A stretch of 64,000 nucleotides of DNA, taken from assembly GCF_001591165.1 (NCBI RefSeq), contig NZ_BCUG01000015.1, positions 1-64,000 of the forward strand. Reading direction: 5' to 3'. Shown in pieces: positions 37,014-47,323 of the stretch. The translations under genes and the position numbers were made by a program. This DNA comes from Thauera butanivorans NBRC 103042. GTDB taxonomy: Bacteria > Pseudomonadota > Gammaproteobacteria > Burkholderiales > Rhodocyclaceae. The notes beneath the pieces are model-generated. The model was not told the DNA's origin, did no database searches, and worked only from the letters and a program-made list of their open reading frames with translations. Position 1 is the first letter of the stretch. Each line of letters opens with the position of its first letter.

Positions 37014-38864
37014 TCAGCGCTGGACCTGGCTGACGTCGCGCACGGCGCCGGTGTCAGCCGAAGTCGTCAGCGCGGCGTAGGCCTGCAGTGCCGCCGACAC
37101 CACGCGCTGACGGTTTGCCGGCTTCCAGGCCGCGGCGCCCTTCGCCTCCATCGCCGCGCGGCGGGCCGCCAGTTCGGCATCGCTGATCGCCAGGTGGATG
37201 CGGCGGTTCGGGATGTCGATCTCGATCGTGTCGCCGTCCTCGACCAGCGCGATCGCGCCGCCGCAGGCGGCTTCGGGCGAGGCATGGCCGATCGACAGCC
37301 CGGAGGTGCCGCCGGAGAAGCGGCCGTCGGTGAGCAGCGCGCACTCCTTGCCGAGGCCGCGGCTCTTCAGGTAGGAGGTCGGGTACAGCATCTCCTGCAT
37401 GCCGGGGCCGCCCTTGGGGCCTTCGTAGCGGATGATGACGACGTCGCCGGCCTGCACCTGCTCGCCGAGGATGCCTTCGACCGCGTCGTCCTGACTCTCA
37501 TACACCCGCGCCTTGCCGGTGAACTTCCAGATCGACTCGTCCACGCCCGCGGTCTTGACGATGCAGCCCTTCTCGGCGATGTTGCCGTACAGCACCGCGA
37601 GGCCGCCGTCGGCGGTGAAGGCGTGCTCCTTGCTGCGGATCACACCGTGTTCGCGGTCGCTGTCGAGCTCGTTCCAGCGCCGGTTCTGGCTGAAGGCGAC
37701 CTGGGTCGGCACGCCGCCCGGCGCGGCGCGGAAGAAGGTATGCACGGCTTCGTCGGTGGTGCGCGTGATGTCCCACTTGTCCAGCGCTTCGGCCATCGTC
37801 GCGCTGTGCACCGTCGGCACCTTCGTGTGCAGCAGGCCGGCGCGGTCGAGCTGGCCGAGGATGGACATGATGCCGCCGGCGCGGTGCACGTCCTCGATAT
37901 GCACGTCGGCCACGGCCGGCGCGACCTTGGACAGGCAGGGCACGCGGCGGCTGACGCGGTCGATGTCCTTCATCGTGAAGTCGACCCCGGCCTCGCGCGC
38001 GGCCGCCAGCAGGTGCAGCACGGTATTGGTCGAGCCGCCCATCGCCACGTCCAGGCTCATCGCGTTCTCGAAAGCCTCGAAGCTGGCGATCGAGCGCGGC
38101 AGCACCGAAGCGTCGTCCCGCTCATAGTAGCGGCGCGCGAGCTCGACGATGCGTCGGCCGGCCTCCTTGAACAGGCGTTCGCGGTCGGCGTGGGTGGCCA
38201 GCGTGGTGCCGTTGCCCGGCAGCGACAGGCCGAGCGCCTCGGTCAGGCAGTTCATCGAGTTGGCGGTGAACATACCCGAGCACGAGCCGCAGGTCGGACA
38301 GGCCGAACGCTCGATCGCATCCACTTCCTCGTCCGAACAGCTCTTGTCCGCGGCCTTGACCATCGCATCGACCAGGTCGAGCGAGATGACCTTGGCTTCC
38401 CACTTGACCTTGCCTGCCTCCATCGGCCCGCCGGAGACGAAGATCGCCGGGATGTTCAGCCGCAGCGCGGCCATCAGCATGCCCGGGGTGATCTTGTCGC
38501 AGTTCGAGATGCACACCAGCGCGTCGGCGGTGTGGGCGTTGCACATGTATTCGACGCTGTCGGCGATCAGCTCGCGCGACGGCAGCGAATACAGCATGCC
38601 GCCGTGGCCCATGGCGATGCCGTCATCGACCGCGATGGTGTTGAATTCCTTGGCGACGCCGCCGGCGGCCTCGATCTCGCGCGCGACCAGTTGGCCCAGG
38701 TCCTTCAGGTGCACGTGGCCGGGCACGAACTGGGTGAAGCTGTTGGCGATGGCGATGATCGGCTTGTCGAAATCGCCATCCTTCATGCCGGTCGCGCGCC
38801 ACAGGGCGCGGGCTCCCGCCATGTTGCGGCCGGCGGTGGATGTGCGGGAACGGTATTGGGGCAT
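37014..38864 (-). CDS. ilvD: Dihydroxy-acid dehydratase
   Basis: Fe-S enzyme of 616 residues that dehydrates 2,3-dihydroxy-isovalerate and -methylvalerate in valine, isoleucine and leucine synthesis. It contains the cluster and Mg2+ ligands in [51 protein letters not shown] and the C-terminal [19 protein letters not shown]. The length is normal for the longer IlvD class. It starts at ATG 38864 ([19 protein letters not shown]). It is transcribed away from the yceH-like gene, and its stop lies 36 nt before the coiled-coil gene, so it may head that operon. Confidence 0.95.
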   Translation of the reverse strand: MPQYRSRTSTAGRNMAGARALWRATGMKDGDFDKPIIAIANSFTQFVPGHVHLKDLGQLVAREIEAAGGVAKEFNTIAVDDGIAMGHGGMLYSLPSRELIADSVEYMCNAHTADALVCISNCDKITPGMLMAALRLNIPAIFVSGGPMEAGKVKWEAKVISLDLVDAMVKAADKSCSDEEVDAIERSACPTCGSCSGMFTANSMNCLTEALGLSLPGNGTTLATHADRERLFKEAGRRIVELARRYYERDDASVLPRSIASFEAFENAMSLDVAMGGSTNTVLHLLAAAREAGVDFTMKDIDRVSRRVPCLSKVAPAVADVHIEDVHRAGGIMSILGQLDRAGLLHTKVPTVHSATMAEALDKWDITRTTDEAVHTFFRAAPGGVPTQVAFSQNRRWNELDSDREHGVIRSKEHAFTADGGLAVLYGNIAEKGCIVKTAGVDESIWKFTGKARVYESQDDAVEGILGEQVQAGDVVIIRYEGPKGGPGMQEMLYPTSYLKSRGLGKECALLTDGRFSGGTSGLSIGHASPEAACGGAIALVEDGDTIEIDIPNRRIHLAISDAELAARRAAMEAKGAAAWKPANRQRVVSAALQAYAALTTSADTGAVRDVSQVQR

Positions 38865-38962
38865 GGGGGCGCTCCGGAAATTCTGCAGTAGAGCACGTGA
38901 TTCTAACGCGCGCAGCGAAGCATGCGTATCATCCCCGCTCTCGCCTTTTGCCAGGAGTCGTC

Positions 38963-39664
38963 ATGACGGAGCCCTCCAACGCCGCCAACGCCCCCCGAAC
39001 CGATGCCGACGCCGATGCCGGCTTCGACCTCGACGCCGCTGAAATCCGCGTCCTCGGCGTGCTGATCGAGAAGGCCTTCGTCACGCCCGACGCCTATCCG
39101 ATGTCGATCAACGCCATCGTCACCGGCTGCAACCAATTGACCGCTCGCGAGCCGGTGATGAGCCTGTCCGAAGCGGAAGCCCAGGCCGCCATCGACAGCC
39201 TGATCGGCCGCCGCCTGGTCGCCCGCCGCGACCAGCCCAGCGCCCGCGTCGCCAAATACGAACACCTGGTCCGCCTGCGCCATTCGCTGCCGCCGGCCGA
39301 ACAGGCGGTACTGGCGACGCTGATGCTGCGCGGCGCCCAGACCGCGGGCGAACTGCGCCAGCGCTGCGAACGCCTGCATCGCTTCGACGACATCGCGGCA
39401 GTGGACGCGGTGCTGGAACACCTGGCGGAAAAATATCCTCCGCTGGTGACTTCGCTGCCGCGCGCGCCCGGCACCAAGGAAGTCCGCCATGCCCATCTGC
39501 TCGGCGGCCAGGCGGCCGTTGCCGAAATGGCCGAAAGCCAGCACGGCGGCAGTACAGGCGGACGCGGGCGCATCGCGGAACTCGAAGACGAGATCCGCCG
39601 TCTGCGAGAGGACTTCGACCAGTTGCGGCGCGAGTTCGACATCTTCCGCCAGCAGTTCGACTGA
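38963..39664 (+). CDS. DUF480/YceH family protein
   Basis: A 233-residue protein of the YceH family, built of two winged-helix-like units: AEIRVLGVLIEKAFVTPDAYPMSINAIVTGCNQ, then LPPAEQAVLATLMLRGAQTAGELRQRCERLHRFDD (given as pieces of longer blocks). It ends in a coiled coil (ELEDEIRRLREDFDQLRREF). No biochemical function is firmly known. The ATG at 38963 has AGGAG 7 nt upstream. It has an extra acidic Asp/Ala-rich N-terminus of about 22 residues. Confidence 0.88.
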   Translation: MTEPSNAANAPRTDADADAGFDLDAAEIRVLGVLIEKAFVTPDAYPMSINAIVTGCNQLTAREPVMSLSEAEAQAAIDSLIGRRLVARRDQPSARVAKYEHLVRLRHSLPPAEQAVLATLMLRGAQTAGELRQRCERLHRFDDIAAVDAVLEHLAEKYPPLVTSLPRAPGTKEVRHAHLLGGQAAVAEMAESQHGGSTGGRGRIAELEDEIRRLREDFDQLRREFDIFRQQFD

Positions 39665-39712
39665 TTCCGGCAACCGGCACCGTCCCCGCCAGCCCCAACC
39701 TCGATCACGCCC

Positions 39713-40501
39713 ATGCTGACCCACCCGCAGTTCGATCCGATCGCCTTTTCCCTCGGCCCGCTCTCGGTGCGCTGGTACGGGCTGATGTACCTGATCGCGT
39801 TCACGCTCTTCATCGTGCTCGGCCGCCTGCATGCGCGCCGCCGCCCGGAACTGGGCTGGAACGCGCAGATGCTGGACGACCTGCTGATGTACGGCGTGCT
39901 CGGCGTCATCCTCGGCGGCCGCCTCGGCGAAGTGCTGTTCTTCCAGCCCGGTTACTACCTGCAGCACCCGGCCGAAATCCTCGCGATCTGGAAAGGCGGC
40001 ATGAGCTTCCACGGCGGCTTCCTCGGCGTGCTGGCGGCAATGTGGCTCTATGCCCGCCGCCACGGCAAGTCCTTCTGGCAGGTGACCGACTTCATCGCCC
40101 CGCTGGTGCCGGCCGGCCTCGCCGCCGGGCGCATCGGCAACTTCATCAACGGCGAACTGTGGGGCCGCCCGGTGGACGGCGAACTGCCGTGGGCAATGGT
40201 CTTTCCCTGGGTCGATGCGCTGCCGCGCCATCCTTCCCAGCTCTACCAGGCGCTCGGCGAAGGCGCGCTGCTGTTCGCCGTCCTGTGGTGGTATTCGGCC
40301 AGCCCGCGCCCGCTGCGCGCGGTATCGGCCGTCTTCCTGATCGGCTACGGCAGCCTGCGTTTCGCTGCGGAATTCTTCCGCACGCCGGACCCGGGCATCT
40401 TCGGCACGCTGTCGCTCGGGCTATCGACCGCACAATGGCTCTGCCTGCCCATGATCGTATTCGGCATCGTGCTGGCAGCACGGAGTCGCCGCCCCACCTG
40501 A
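39713..40501 (+). CDS. lgt: Prolipoprotein diacylglyceryl transferase
   Basis: Inner membrane enzyme of 262 residues that attaches diacylglycerol from phosphatidylglycerol to the lipobox Cys of prolipoproteins. It shows about seven helices and the Lgt signature [19 protein letters not shown] (about residues 137-155), the essential His in the [10 protein letters not shown] segment, and the C-terminal [11 protein letters not shown] motif. Its neighbours are not functionally linked. The start is ATG 39713 without a strong ribosome site. Confidence 0.95.
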   Translation: MLTHPQFDPIAFSLGPLSVRWYGLMYLIAFTLFIVLGRLHARRRPELGWNAQMLDDLLMYGVLGVILGGRLGEVLFFQPGYYLQHPAEILAIWKGGMSFHGGFLGVLAAMWLYARRHGKSFWQVTDFIAPLVPAGLAAGRIGNFINGELWGRPVDGELPWAMVFPWVDALPRHPSQLYQALGEGALLFAVLWWYSASPRPLRAVSAVFLIGYGSLRFAAEFFRTPDPGIFGTLSLGLSTAQWLCLPMIVFGIVLAARSRRPT

Positions 40502-40645
40502 ACCTCGGTCACATCGTCCACGAGACCGATAGCAGGAACTCCCCAACACCGTGACATAATTCCTTACCAACAGGACCGACTGCCCTGCTCGCATGACGTC
40601 AGACGGCTATGATTGTCGGTTCGTGCATAACGATTCGGGGACAGC

Positions 40646-42028
40646 ATGGCGGGGAACGGACTCGTGTCACGCAGCTTGTCGCGCATGCGGCAACTGATGA
40701 GCGGCCGCAGCACACGGCAGGTGGAACCCACCGAGCGCGATCTCGAAAGGATTCGCAGCCAGCTCCATGAATGTGCGGAAGGCCGCGGCGGTGAAATCTC
40801 GACGCGCCAGCGCGCCGCGCGCCTGGCCGAAGCCTATCTTCGCCTGGACGACGGCGGACGCCGGGCGATCCTGCGCATGATCGCGCTGGAGTTCGGGCCG
40901 GACCCGGCGCGCATCGAAGCCGCCCACCGCGCCTACCAGGCCGCGGTCGGCACGCCCGCGCAATGGGATGCCGAGGCCCAGCTGCGCGCCGCGATGCGCT
41001 CGAGCCGGCTGCGCATCCTGACCCAGTTCAACGCCATTCCGCAGGGCGTCAAGTTCCTCGTCGACCTGCGCGCCGACCTGCTTCGCTTCGTCGCCGACGA
41101 TCCGCTGCTCAAGCCGCTCGACCGCGAACTCGAAGCCCGGCTGTCGGCCTGGTTCGACGTCGGCTTCCTCGAACTGCAGCGCATCACCTGGACCTCGCCC
41201 GCCGCACTGCTCGAAAAGCTGGTGCAGTACGAAGCGGTGCACGAGATCCGCTCGTGGCAAGACCTCAAGAACCGCCTGGACTCCGACCGCCGCTGCTATG
41301 CCTTCTTCCATCCGCGGATGCCGCTCGAGCCGCTGATCTTCGTCCAGGTCGCGCTGCTGGAAGAACTCGCCGACGACGTCCAGCGCCTGCTCGACATCGA
41401 GGCGCCATTGGCCGACGCCAGCAAGGCCACCACCGCGATCTTCTATTCGATCAGCGCCACCCAGACCGGCCTGCGCGGCGTGTCCTTCGGCAACTTCCTG
41501 CTCAAGCGCGTGGTCGAGGATCTGCAGCGTGACTTTCCGCGCCTGGATACCTTCGCCACGCTGTCGCCCATCCCCGGCCTGTTGCGCTGGATCCAGCGCA
41601 ATCCACAGGAACTGGCGGAAGCCTTCACTGCGGCAGACTGGAAACGCCTCGCCGCCGTCGGCGTCGAAAGCCCGGATTCGCCGCTGTTCGCCGAACTGCT
41701 CGAAGGCCGCAGCGACTGGTCGTCCGAACCCCGGCTCGCCCAGGCGCTGCGCGAGCCGCTGCTGCGCATCGCCGCCCGCTACCTGCTGAACGCCAAGCGC
41801 GACGGCAAGCCGGTCGATGCCGTGGCACGCTTCCACCTCGGCAACGGTGCCCGCGTCGAACGCCTGAACTGGCTGGCCGACACCTCGCCGAAGGGGCTCG
41901 CGCAATCCTGGGGCCTGATGGTCAACTATCTGTACGATCCCGACCGCATCGAAACCAACCTCGAAGCCTTCGCCAGCGAAGGCCGTGTCGACGCTTCGGC
42001 CACGGTCAAGCGCCAGGCGAAGCGCTGA
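40646..42028 (+). CDS. Malonyl-CoA decarboxylase
   Basis: Enzyme of 460 residues that decarboxylates malonyl-CoA to acetyl-CoA. The N-terminal helical domain (about 20-170) is followed by a GNAT-like catalytic domain with CYAFFHPRMPLEPLIFVQVAL, AIFYSISATQTGLRGVSFGNFLLKRV, DTFATLSPIPGLLRWI and, near the end, FHLGNGARVERLNWLADTSPKGLAQSWGLMVNYLYD (read as overlapping pieces). These are the conserved MCD blocks, including the catalytic Ser and His positions. It stands alone, without malonyl-CoA synthetase or transporter genes. GGGGACAGC precedes the ATG. Confidence 0.92.
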   Translation: MAGNGLVSRSLSRMRQLMSGRSTRQVEPTERDLERIRSQLHECAEGRGGEISTRQRAARLAEAYLRLDDGGRRAILRMIALEFGPDPARIEAAHRAYQAAVGTPAQWDAEAQLRAAMRSSRLRILTQFNAIPQGVKFLVDLRADLLRFVADDPLLKPLDRELEARLSAWFDVGFLELQRITWTSPAALLEKLVQYEAVHEIRSWQDLKNRLDSDRRCYAFFHPRMPLEPLIFVQVALLEELADDVQRLLDIEAPLADASKATTAIFYSISATQTGLRGVSFGNFLLKRVVEDLQRDFPRLDTFATLSPIPGLLRWIQRNPQELAEAFTAADWKRLAAVGVESPDSPLFAELLEGRSDWSSEPRLAQALREPLLRIAARYLLNAKRDGKPVDAVARFHLGNGARVERLNWLADTSPKGLAQSWGLMVNYLYDPDRIETNLEAFASEGRVDASATVKRQAKR

Positions 42029-42090
42029 ACCATGGCCGCGGCACGCCACCTCGTGACTCCTGCATCACACGGCAGCACTGGACGATCCTG

Positions 42091-44535
42091 ATGTTCCTTC
42101 GTTTCCGACACGCTTCGATCCGTTTCCGCCTGCTGCTGGCAAGCACCACGGTACAGATGGTGCTGCTGAGCCTGCTGCTGGCCAACAGCGTGCGCCTGAT
42201 GAACAACGCAGCGTCGGCCAGCCTGGACACCACCATCAGCCAGAACTCCAGCATGCTGCACGCGATGGCCACGACCTACGGCGAACAGCAGCGCTACGGC
42301 GAGTTGCAGGACATCCTGGGCGAACTGCTGCTCGGCGCGAACGAGGGCCTGGTCTATGTCCGCATCGTCGCCCCCGACCAGACACCGCTGGTCAGCGCAG
42401 GCCGCCCCGACATCGACGCCCTGCCCGAGCCCACGGTGATCCGCACCGGCTTCTTCGAAGGCGTGCTCGGCAACGAGATCGTGCATGTGCGCCACCCCCT
42501 GCTGCTGCCGCGCAACGAAGTCGGCCTGCTGCAGTTCGGCGTATCGGTGTCCGGCCTGGCGGCGGCCCGCCGCGCGATCACCGAGCAAGGCCTGGCGATC
42601 GCCTTGTCCGAGATCGTGCTGACCTTCCTGCTGCTGTCGACCATCGGCTACCTGCTCACCCGCAACCTCGGGCAGCTGCTCGCCGGCAGCAAGGCGATCG
42701 CCGACGGCCATCTCGAGCACCGGGTGCCGTCCAAAGGCCATGACGAACTGTCCGTCATCTCGCGCCACTTCAACATCATGGCGGCCACGCTGCAGCGCCG
42801 CGTGGCCGAACTGCAGGACACCGCGACCCGGCTCAGGATCAGCGAGGAACGCCATGCCCTGGCGATGCGCGGCGCCAACGACGGCCTGTGGGACTGGGAC
42901 ATTCCCGCCGGCACGGCCTACTACTCCGACCGTTTCTGCGAAATCCTCGGCCTGCCGTCCGGCGGCCTCGCCAGTTCCCCGGAAGCCTTTCTCGACTACA
43001 TCCACCCCGACGAACTGACTGAATACCGCGAGCGCATGATCGAGCATCTGAAAGGCGACAGCGCGCAGTTCATGATGGAACACCGCGTCCGCCTGCCCGA
43101 CGGCAACTACCGCTGGGTGCTGACCCGCGGCGTCGCCCGCCGCAGCAACACGCCCCGCATCTCGCGCATGGCCGGCTCGATCAGCGACATCGACATGCGC
43201 AAGCGGGCGGAAGAGCAGCTCATCCACGACGCCCTGCACGACGGCCTGACGGGGCTGCCGAACCGGGCACTGTTCATCGAGCACGTCAACCACGCGCTCG
43301 CCCAGCGCCGGCGCGACAGCGACGACATGATCGCGGTCGTCGCCATCAACCTCGAACGCTTCAGCCTGGTGAACGACAGCTACGGCCATGCCGTCGGCGA
43401 CGAACTGCTGCGCCGCGCCGCCGCCCACATCAAGGCTTCGCTGCGGGAAGGGGATGTGGCGGCGCGCGTCGGCGGCGACCAGTTCGCCGTGCTGCTGAAG
43501 GACCTGGCGAGCTCGGCCGACGCGTTGCGCATCAGCGAGACGCTCATTGCGCTGCCGTCGTTCGCGGTACCGACGGCCGACCGCATCCTGCACCCCCGCT
43601 GCCGGATCGGCATCGCCCTGAGCGAAGCCGAGGGCGAGGATGCCCAGGCCTTGCTGCGCGACGCCGACAACGCCCTGCACAAGGCACGCCAGAGCGATAC
43701 CTCGCCGATCGAGTTCTTCCACGCCTCGATGCACACCCAGGCCGTCCGCGCCCTGCAGCTCGAATCCGATCTGCGCTGGGCGCTCGCCCATGGCGGCCTG
43801 GCCGTTCATTACCAGCCGATCGTCGCCCTTTCCGACCGCCGGACCGCGAGCTTCGAAGCGCTGGTGCGCTGGCCCCATGCGACGCATGGCCTGCTGGCAC
43901 CATCCGAATTCATCCCGCTCGCCGAAACCCTGGACCTGATCCACGATCTGGGCATGGAAGTCCTGCGCATCGCCTGCGCGGACATGCGCAACTGGAAGAA
44001 CCGCCCCGAAAGCCTTCGCGCACGCGTCAGCGTCAACCTTTCCGCCCGCCAGCTGGCCCGCCCGGCGCTCGCCACCGAACTGCTGGCGATCGTCGACCGC
44101 AACGGCCTGCCGCACGACCAGGTCCGCTTCGAAGTCACCGAAAGCCTGCTTGCCCGCCCCGACAGTCCCGCCACCCGCAGCCTGCGGGAATTGCGCAACG
44201 CCGGCATCGAGATCCTGATCGACGACTTCGGTACCGGTTATTCCACCCTGAGCTATCTGCACACGATGCCCTGCAACCAGGTCAAGCTCGACGGTTCCTT
44301 CGTCAGTTCGATCACCGAGGATCATCGCCTGCAGGCCATCGTCCGGCGCAGCATCGAACTCGCCCACGACCTCGGCATGACCGTCGTCGCCGAATGCATC
44401 GAGGACGCGCGCCAGTTCGAAGTCCTGCGGGAACTGGGTTGCGACTACGGGCAAGGTTATTACTTCTCCCATCCGCTGAACCGGGACCAGACCCTGCAAT
44501 GGCTGGAACAGGAATCAGCGAAGGCCAGCACCTGA
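42091..44535 (+). CDS. Membrane GGDEF/EAL protein with HAMP and PAS, probable c-di-GMP phosphodiesterase
   Basis: Inner membrane signalling protein of 814 residues. Order: helix (about 9-30), periplasmic sensor (about 31-165), second helix (about 166-190), HAMP (about 190-245), PAS with PAC (about 255-380), GGDEF (about 385-540) and EAL (about 550-805). The GGDEF signature reads GGDQF, so cyclase activity is doubtful. The EAL domain keeps EALVRW, SVNLSARQL, DDFGTGYSTLSYL and the late VAECIED, so hydrolysis of c-di-GMP is likely. It overlaps the porin gene (TGATG), forming a trio with a PstS-like protein. Confidence 0.9.
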   Translation: MFLRFRHASIRFRLLLASTTVQMVLLSLLLANSVRLMNNAASASLDTTISQNSSMLHAMATTYGEQQRYGELQDILGELLLGANEGLVYVRIVAPDQTPLVSAGRPDIDALPEPTVIRTGFFEGVLGNEIVHVRHPLLLPRNEVGLLQFGVSVSGLAAARRAITEQGLAIALSEIVLTFLLLSTIGYLLTRNLGQLLAGSKAIADGHLEHRVPSKGHDELSVISRHFNIMAATLQRRVAELQDTATRLRISEERHALAMRGANDGLWDWDIPAGTAYYSDRFCEILGLPSGGLASSPEAFLDYIHPDELTEYRERMIEHLKGDSAQFMMEHRVRLPDGNYRWVLTRGVARRSNTPRISRMAGSISDIDMRKRAEEQLIHDALHDGLTGLPNRALFIEHVNHALAQRRRDSDDMIAVVAINLERFSLVNDSYGHAVGDELLRRAAAHIKASLREGDVAARVGGDQFAVLLKDLASSADALRISETLIALPSFAVPTADRILHPRCRIGIALSEAEGEDAQALLRDADNALHKARQSDTSPIEFFHASMHTQAVRALQLESDLRWALAHGGLAVHYQPIVALSDRRTASFEALVRWPHATHGLLAPSEFIPLAETLDLIHDLGMEVLRIACADMRNWKNRPESLRARVSVNLSARQLARPALATELLAIVDRNGLPHDQVRFEVTESLLARPDSPATRSLRELRNAGIEILIDDFGTGYSTLSYLHTMPCNQVKLDGSFVSSITEDHRLQAIVRRSIELAHDLGMTVVAECIEDARQFEVLRELGCDYGQGYYFSHPLNRDQTLQWLEQESAKAST

Positions 44536-45743
44536 TGAAGAACAGACTCGCAGCCGGGCTCACGGCCTTCGCCGCCGCCCTCGTCCTGCATGCCGGCCCG
44601 GCCGCCGCGGACATCGAGAGCGTCACCTTCTCGGGCTTCGGCACCCTGGGCGTCGTCAGATCGGATGCCGCCGACCTCCAGTTCGTCCGCGTGGGCACCG
44701 AAGCACCGGGCTCCGGCAGGCTCAACTTCGGCTCCGACTCGGTTCTCGGCGTGCAGGGCAACTTCGGCTTCGGCAACGGCACCGAAGCCGTCGTCCAGGT
44801 GCTGGCCCGGCACACGCCGAAGCACGACTATATCCCCCGCGCCGCGCTGGCTTTCATCAGCTTCGCGCCCTCGCCGGAGTTCACCCTGCGTGCCGGGCGG
44901 CTGCGTGTGCCGGCCTTCATGCTGTCGGATTCGCTCGACGTCAATTACGCGCATTCCTGGGTACGCCCGCCGGTGGAGGTGTACGCGCTCAATCCCTTTG
45001 CCGACCTAGACGGCATCGACCTCCTTTACCGCACCCGGATCGCGGATGTGGACCTCGAGCTGCACCCCTACTTCGGGCGCAGCCGCGTCGACATCGCCCA
45101 CTACGGCCATGCCTCGCTGTCGCGGCTGCGGGGCCTGAACATCGGGCTCTCCAAAGGGCCGCTCACGCTCCATCTCGGCTATTCGCGCGCACGCCTGGAC
45201 CTGCGCTGGGGCGACCCCGAATTCGATCGCCTGCAGCACGCCCTGGGCGCTTTCCCGCAGGGCAGGCTGATGCTGGCCGAAATGCAGGGCAACGGCGCCT
45301 CCGCCTCCTTCACCTCCGCCGGCTTCCACTGGGACGACAACCGCTGGCAGCTGATCGGCGAATACGCGGTGCGCCGCACTTCGGCCTTCGTGAACAGCGC
45401 TTCCGGCTGGCATCTGACGATCGGCCGGCACGTCGGCGCCACCACGCCCTATCTCAGGTTCGCCCGCAACCGGCAGAGCAGCCCGATCGTCAGCCGGAAC
45501 CTGAGCATGGGCCTGCCGGAGATCGATGCCTTCAACGCGTCGCGCAACAACGGCCAGCGCAGCATCGGCGCCGGCCTGCGCTGGGATCTGCATCCGAACG
45601 CCGCCATGAAGGTCGAGCTGGCACGCAGCCGCATCGAGAACGACGGATGGGGAGCGTTCTACCCACGGGGAGACATCCTTTCCACCCGCGTCAGCGGCCG
45701 CACGGTCAACACCTTGAGTCTGTCGATCGATGTGGTCTTCTGA
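44535..45743 (+). CDS. Porin-like outer membrane beta-barrel protein
   Basis: Outer membrane protein of 402 residues. It has a signal peptide (about 1-25, ending GPAAA), an alternating amphipathic beta-strand pattern (FTLRAGRLRVPAFML; LTLHLGYSRARLDLRWGD; WQLIGEYAVRRTSAFV) and a terminal Phe (SLSIDVVF), as needed for barrel assembly. It looks like a diffusion channel for small anions; specificity is unknown. The ATG overlaps the stop of the GGDEF/EAL gene and its end overlaps the PstS-like gene by 14 nt. The longer frame upstream to 44394 is a shadow. Confidence 0.82.
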   Translation: MKNRLAAGLTAFAAALVLHAGPAAADIESVTFSGFGTLGVVRSDAADLQFVRVGTEAPGSGRLNFGSDSVLGVQGNFGFGNGTEAVVQVLARHTPKHDYIPRAALAFISFAPSPEFTLRAGRLRVPAFMLSDSLDVNYAHSWVRPPVEVYALNPFADLDGIDLLYRTRIADVDLELHPYFGRSRVDIAHYGHASLSRLRGLNIGLSKGPLTLHLGYSRARLDLRWGDPEFDRLQHALGAFPQGRLMLAEMQGNGASASFTSAGFHWDDNRWQLIGEYAVRRTSAFVNSASGWHLTIGRHVGATTPYLRFARNRQSSPIVSRNLSMGLPEIDAFNASRNNGQRSIGAGLRWDLHPNAAMKVELARSRIENDGWGAFYPRGDILSTRVSGRTVNTLSLSIDVVF

Positions 45744-46179
45744 TCGCTTCGGCTCCCCATCGTGCTGGATCGCCCTGCTGGTGGTCCTGCTCGCCCTGGG
45801 CGCGCACCCGGCACACGCGGAGGAAGTGCTGATCGTCACCGCACGCACGGGCACGGTCGAGACCCTGAGCCGCGACGAAGCCGAACAGCTCTACCTGGGG
45901 CGCCGCGCCACCCTGGCCACCCGCATCTCCATGCTGCTGGACCTGCCGCCCGGCAGGACGCGAGACCATTTCTACCGCACGCTCACGGACAAGAATCCCA
46001 GCCAGATCCGCGCCTACTGGTCGCGCATGGTGTTCACCGGACGCGCGCTGCCGCCAAAGGAAGCCGCCGACGCCGGCGATGCGCGCCGCCTCCTGCTCGA
46101 GAACCCCAGCGCCATCGGCTATCTGCCCGGGCGCTACGCCGACGACCCGGAGCTCCGCATCCTGCTTCGCCTGGAATAG
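45730..46179 (+). CDS. Small PstS-like periplasmic substrate-binding protein
   Basis: A 149-residue exported protein with a signal peptide (about 1-30, ending AHAEE). Its fold resembles one lobe of phosphate ABC-transporter binding proteins: VETLSRDEAEQLYLGRRATL, HFYRTLTDKNPSQIRAYWSRMVFTG and ENPSAIGYLPGRY are the recurring motifs. It is too short for a full PstS. It overlaps the porin gene and belongs to the GGDEF/EAL-porin-binding protein trio, where it may present an anion cue to the sensor. That role is inferred from context. Confidence 0.82.
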   Translation: MWSSDRFGSPSCWIALLVVLLALGAHPAHAEEVLIVTARTGTVETLSRDEAEQLYLGRRATLATRISMLLDLPPGRTRDHFYRTLTDKNPSQIRAYWSRMVFTGRALPPKEAADAGDARRLLLENPSAIGYLPGRYADDPELRILLRLE

Positions 46180-46297
46180 GCCTGAGCCGCCATGCACCCG
46201 GGGAACGCGGTCAGCCGCCACGGCACAATGGTGCCACCGCGGCGAGGTTGATACACTCCGCGTTTTTGCGCCCGGCTCCGCCGCGGCAGCCATTTCC

Positions 46298-47323
46298 GTG
46301 ATCAGAATCGAAGGACTCGGCAAGACCTATCGCGTCGAAGGGCGGGAGGTCAGCGCGCTGGACGGCATCGACCTCGAAATAGCCAAGGGCGAAATCTTCG
46401 GCATCATCGGCCGCTCAGGCGCCGGCAAGAGCACGCTGCTGCGCAGCCTGAACCTGCTCGAACGGCCGAGTTCCGGCCGCGTGCTGATCGACGGCGAGGA
46501 CATCACCGGCTTCGACCGCCAGCGCCTGCATGCGCTGCGCCAGCGCATCGGCATGATCTTCCAGCATTTCAACCTGCTCAACGCCAAGACCGTGGCGGCC
46601 AACATCGACTGGCCGCTGCGCTGCACCAGCAGCCTGACCGCCGCCCAGCGCGCCGAACGCGTGGCCGAACTGCTGGCCCTGGTCGGGCTCAGCGAGCACG
46701 CCGGCAAGTACCCCGCGCAGCTGTCCGGCGGCCAGAAGCAACGCGTCGGCATCGCGCGGGCGCTGGCCAGCCGGCCGCAACTGCTGCTGTGCGACGAAGC
46801 GACCTCGGCGCTCGACCCCGAAACCACCCAGTCCATCCTGCGCCTGCTGCTCGACATCAACCGCCGGCTCGGCCTCACGATCGTGCTGATCACCCACGAG
46901 ATGCAGGTCATCCGCACATTGTGCGACCGCGTCGCGGTCATCGACGGCGGCCGCATCGTCGAAAGCGGCAAGGTCGCGGACGTCTTCCTGCACCCGCGGC
47001 ATCCGGTCACCCGCAGCATGGTGGCACAAGACGATCCGCTGACCGCGGCGATGCTCGACCCCGCCCACGCCTTCGCCCAGGACAAGCTGCGCGGCACCCT
47101 GGTGCGCCTGACCTACGTCGGCGACATCACCTACCAGCCTGTCCTGAGCGACATCATGGCCGCCAGCACAGTGCGCTTCACGATCCTGCAGGGCGAAGTG
47201 TCGAGCATCAAGGAGCTGCCTTTCGGCCAGTTGCTGCTCGAACTCGAAGGCAGCGACGAGGACGTCCGCCGGGTGTTCGCCGAACTGGACCGGCACCACA
47301 TCCATCACGAGGTACTGCAATGA
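46298..47323 (+). CDS. metN: Methionine ABC transporter ATP-binding protein
   Basis: ATPase of 341 residues importing methionine. Walker A GRSGAGKST, Q-loop MIFQHFNLLNAKTV, signature LSGGQKQRVG, Walker B LLLCDEATSALD and H-loop LITHEMQV are followed by the C-terminal NIL regulatory domain (about 265-341), which binds methionine and causes trans-inhibition in MetNI. The start is a GTG at 46298 (MIRIEGLGKTYRV). The frame is open to 46079 over the preceding gene and is a shadow there. It overlaps metI by ATGA. Confidence 0.93.
   Translation: MIRIEGLGKTYRVEGREVSALDGIDLEIAKGEIFGIIGRSGAGKSTLLRSLNLLERPSSGRVLIDGEDITGFDRQRLHALRQRIGMIFQHFNLLNAKTVAANIDWPLRCTSSLTAAQRAERVAELLALVGLSEHAGKYPAQLSGGQKQRVGIARALASRPQLLLCDEATSALDPETTQSILRLLLDINRRLGLTIVLITHEMQVIRTLCDRVAVIDGGRIVESGKVADVFLHPRHPVTRSMVAQDDPLTAAMLDPAHAFAQDKLRGTLVRLTYVGDITYQPVLSDIMAASTVRFTILQGEVSSIKELPFGQLLLELEGSDEDVRRVFAELDRHHIHHEVLQ

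Noticed and set aside
46180-46297. SAM or other riboswitch ahead of metN
   Set aside because: The 118 nt gap shows no conserved riboswitch core; only a GATACACT promoter-like spot is seen.
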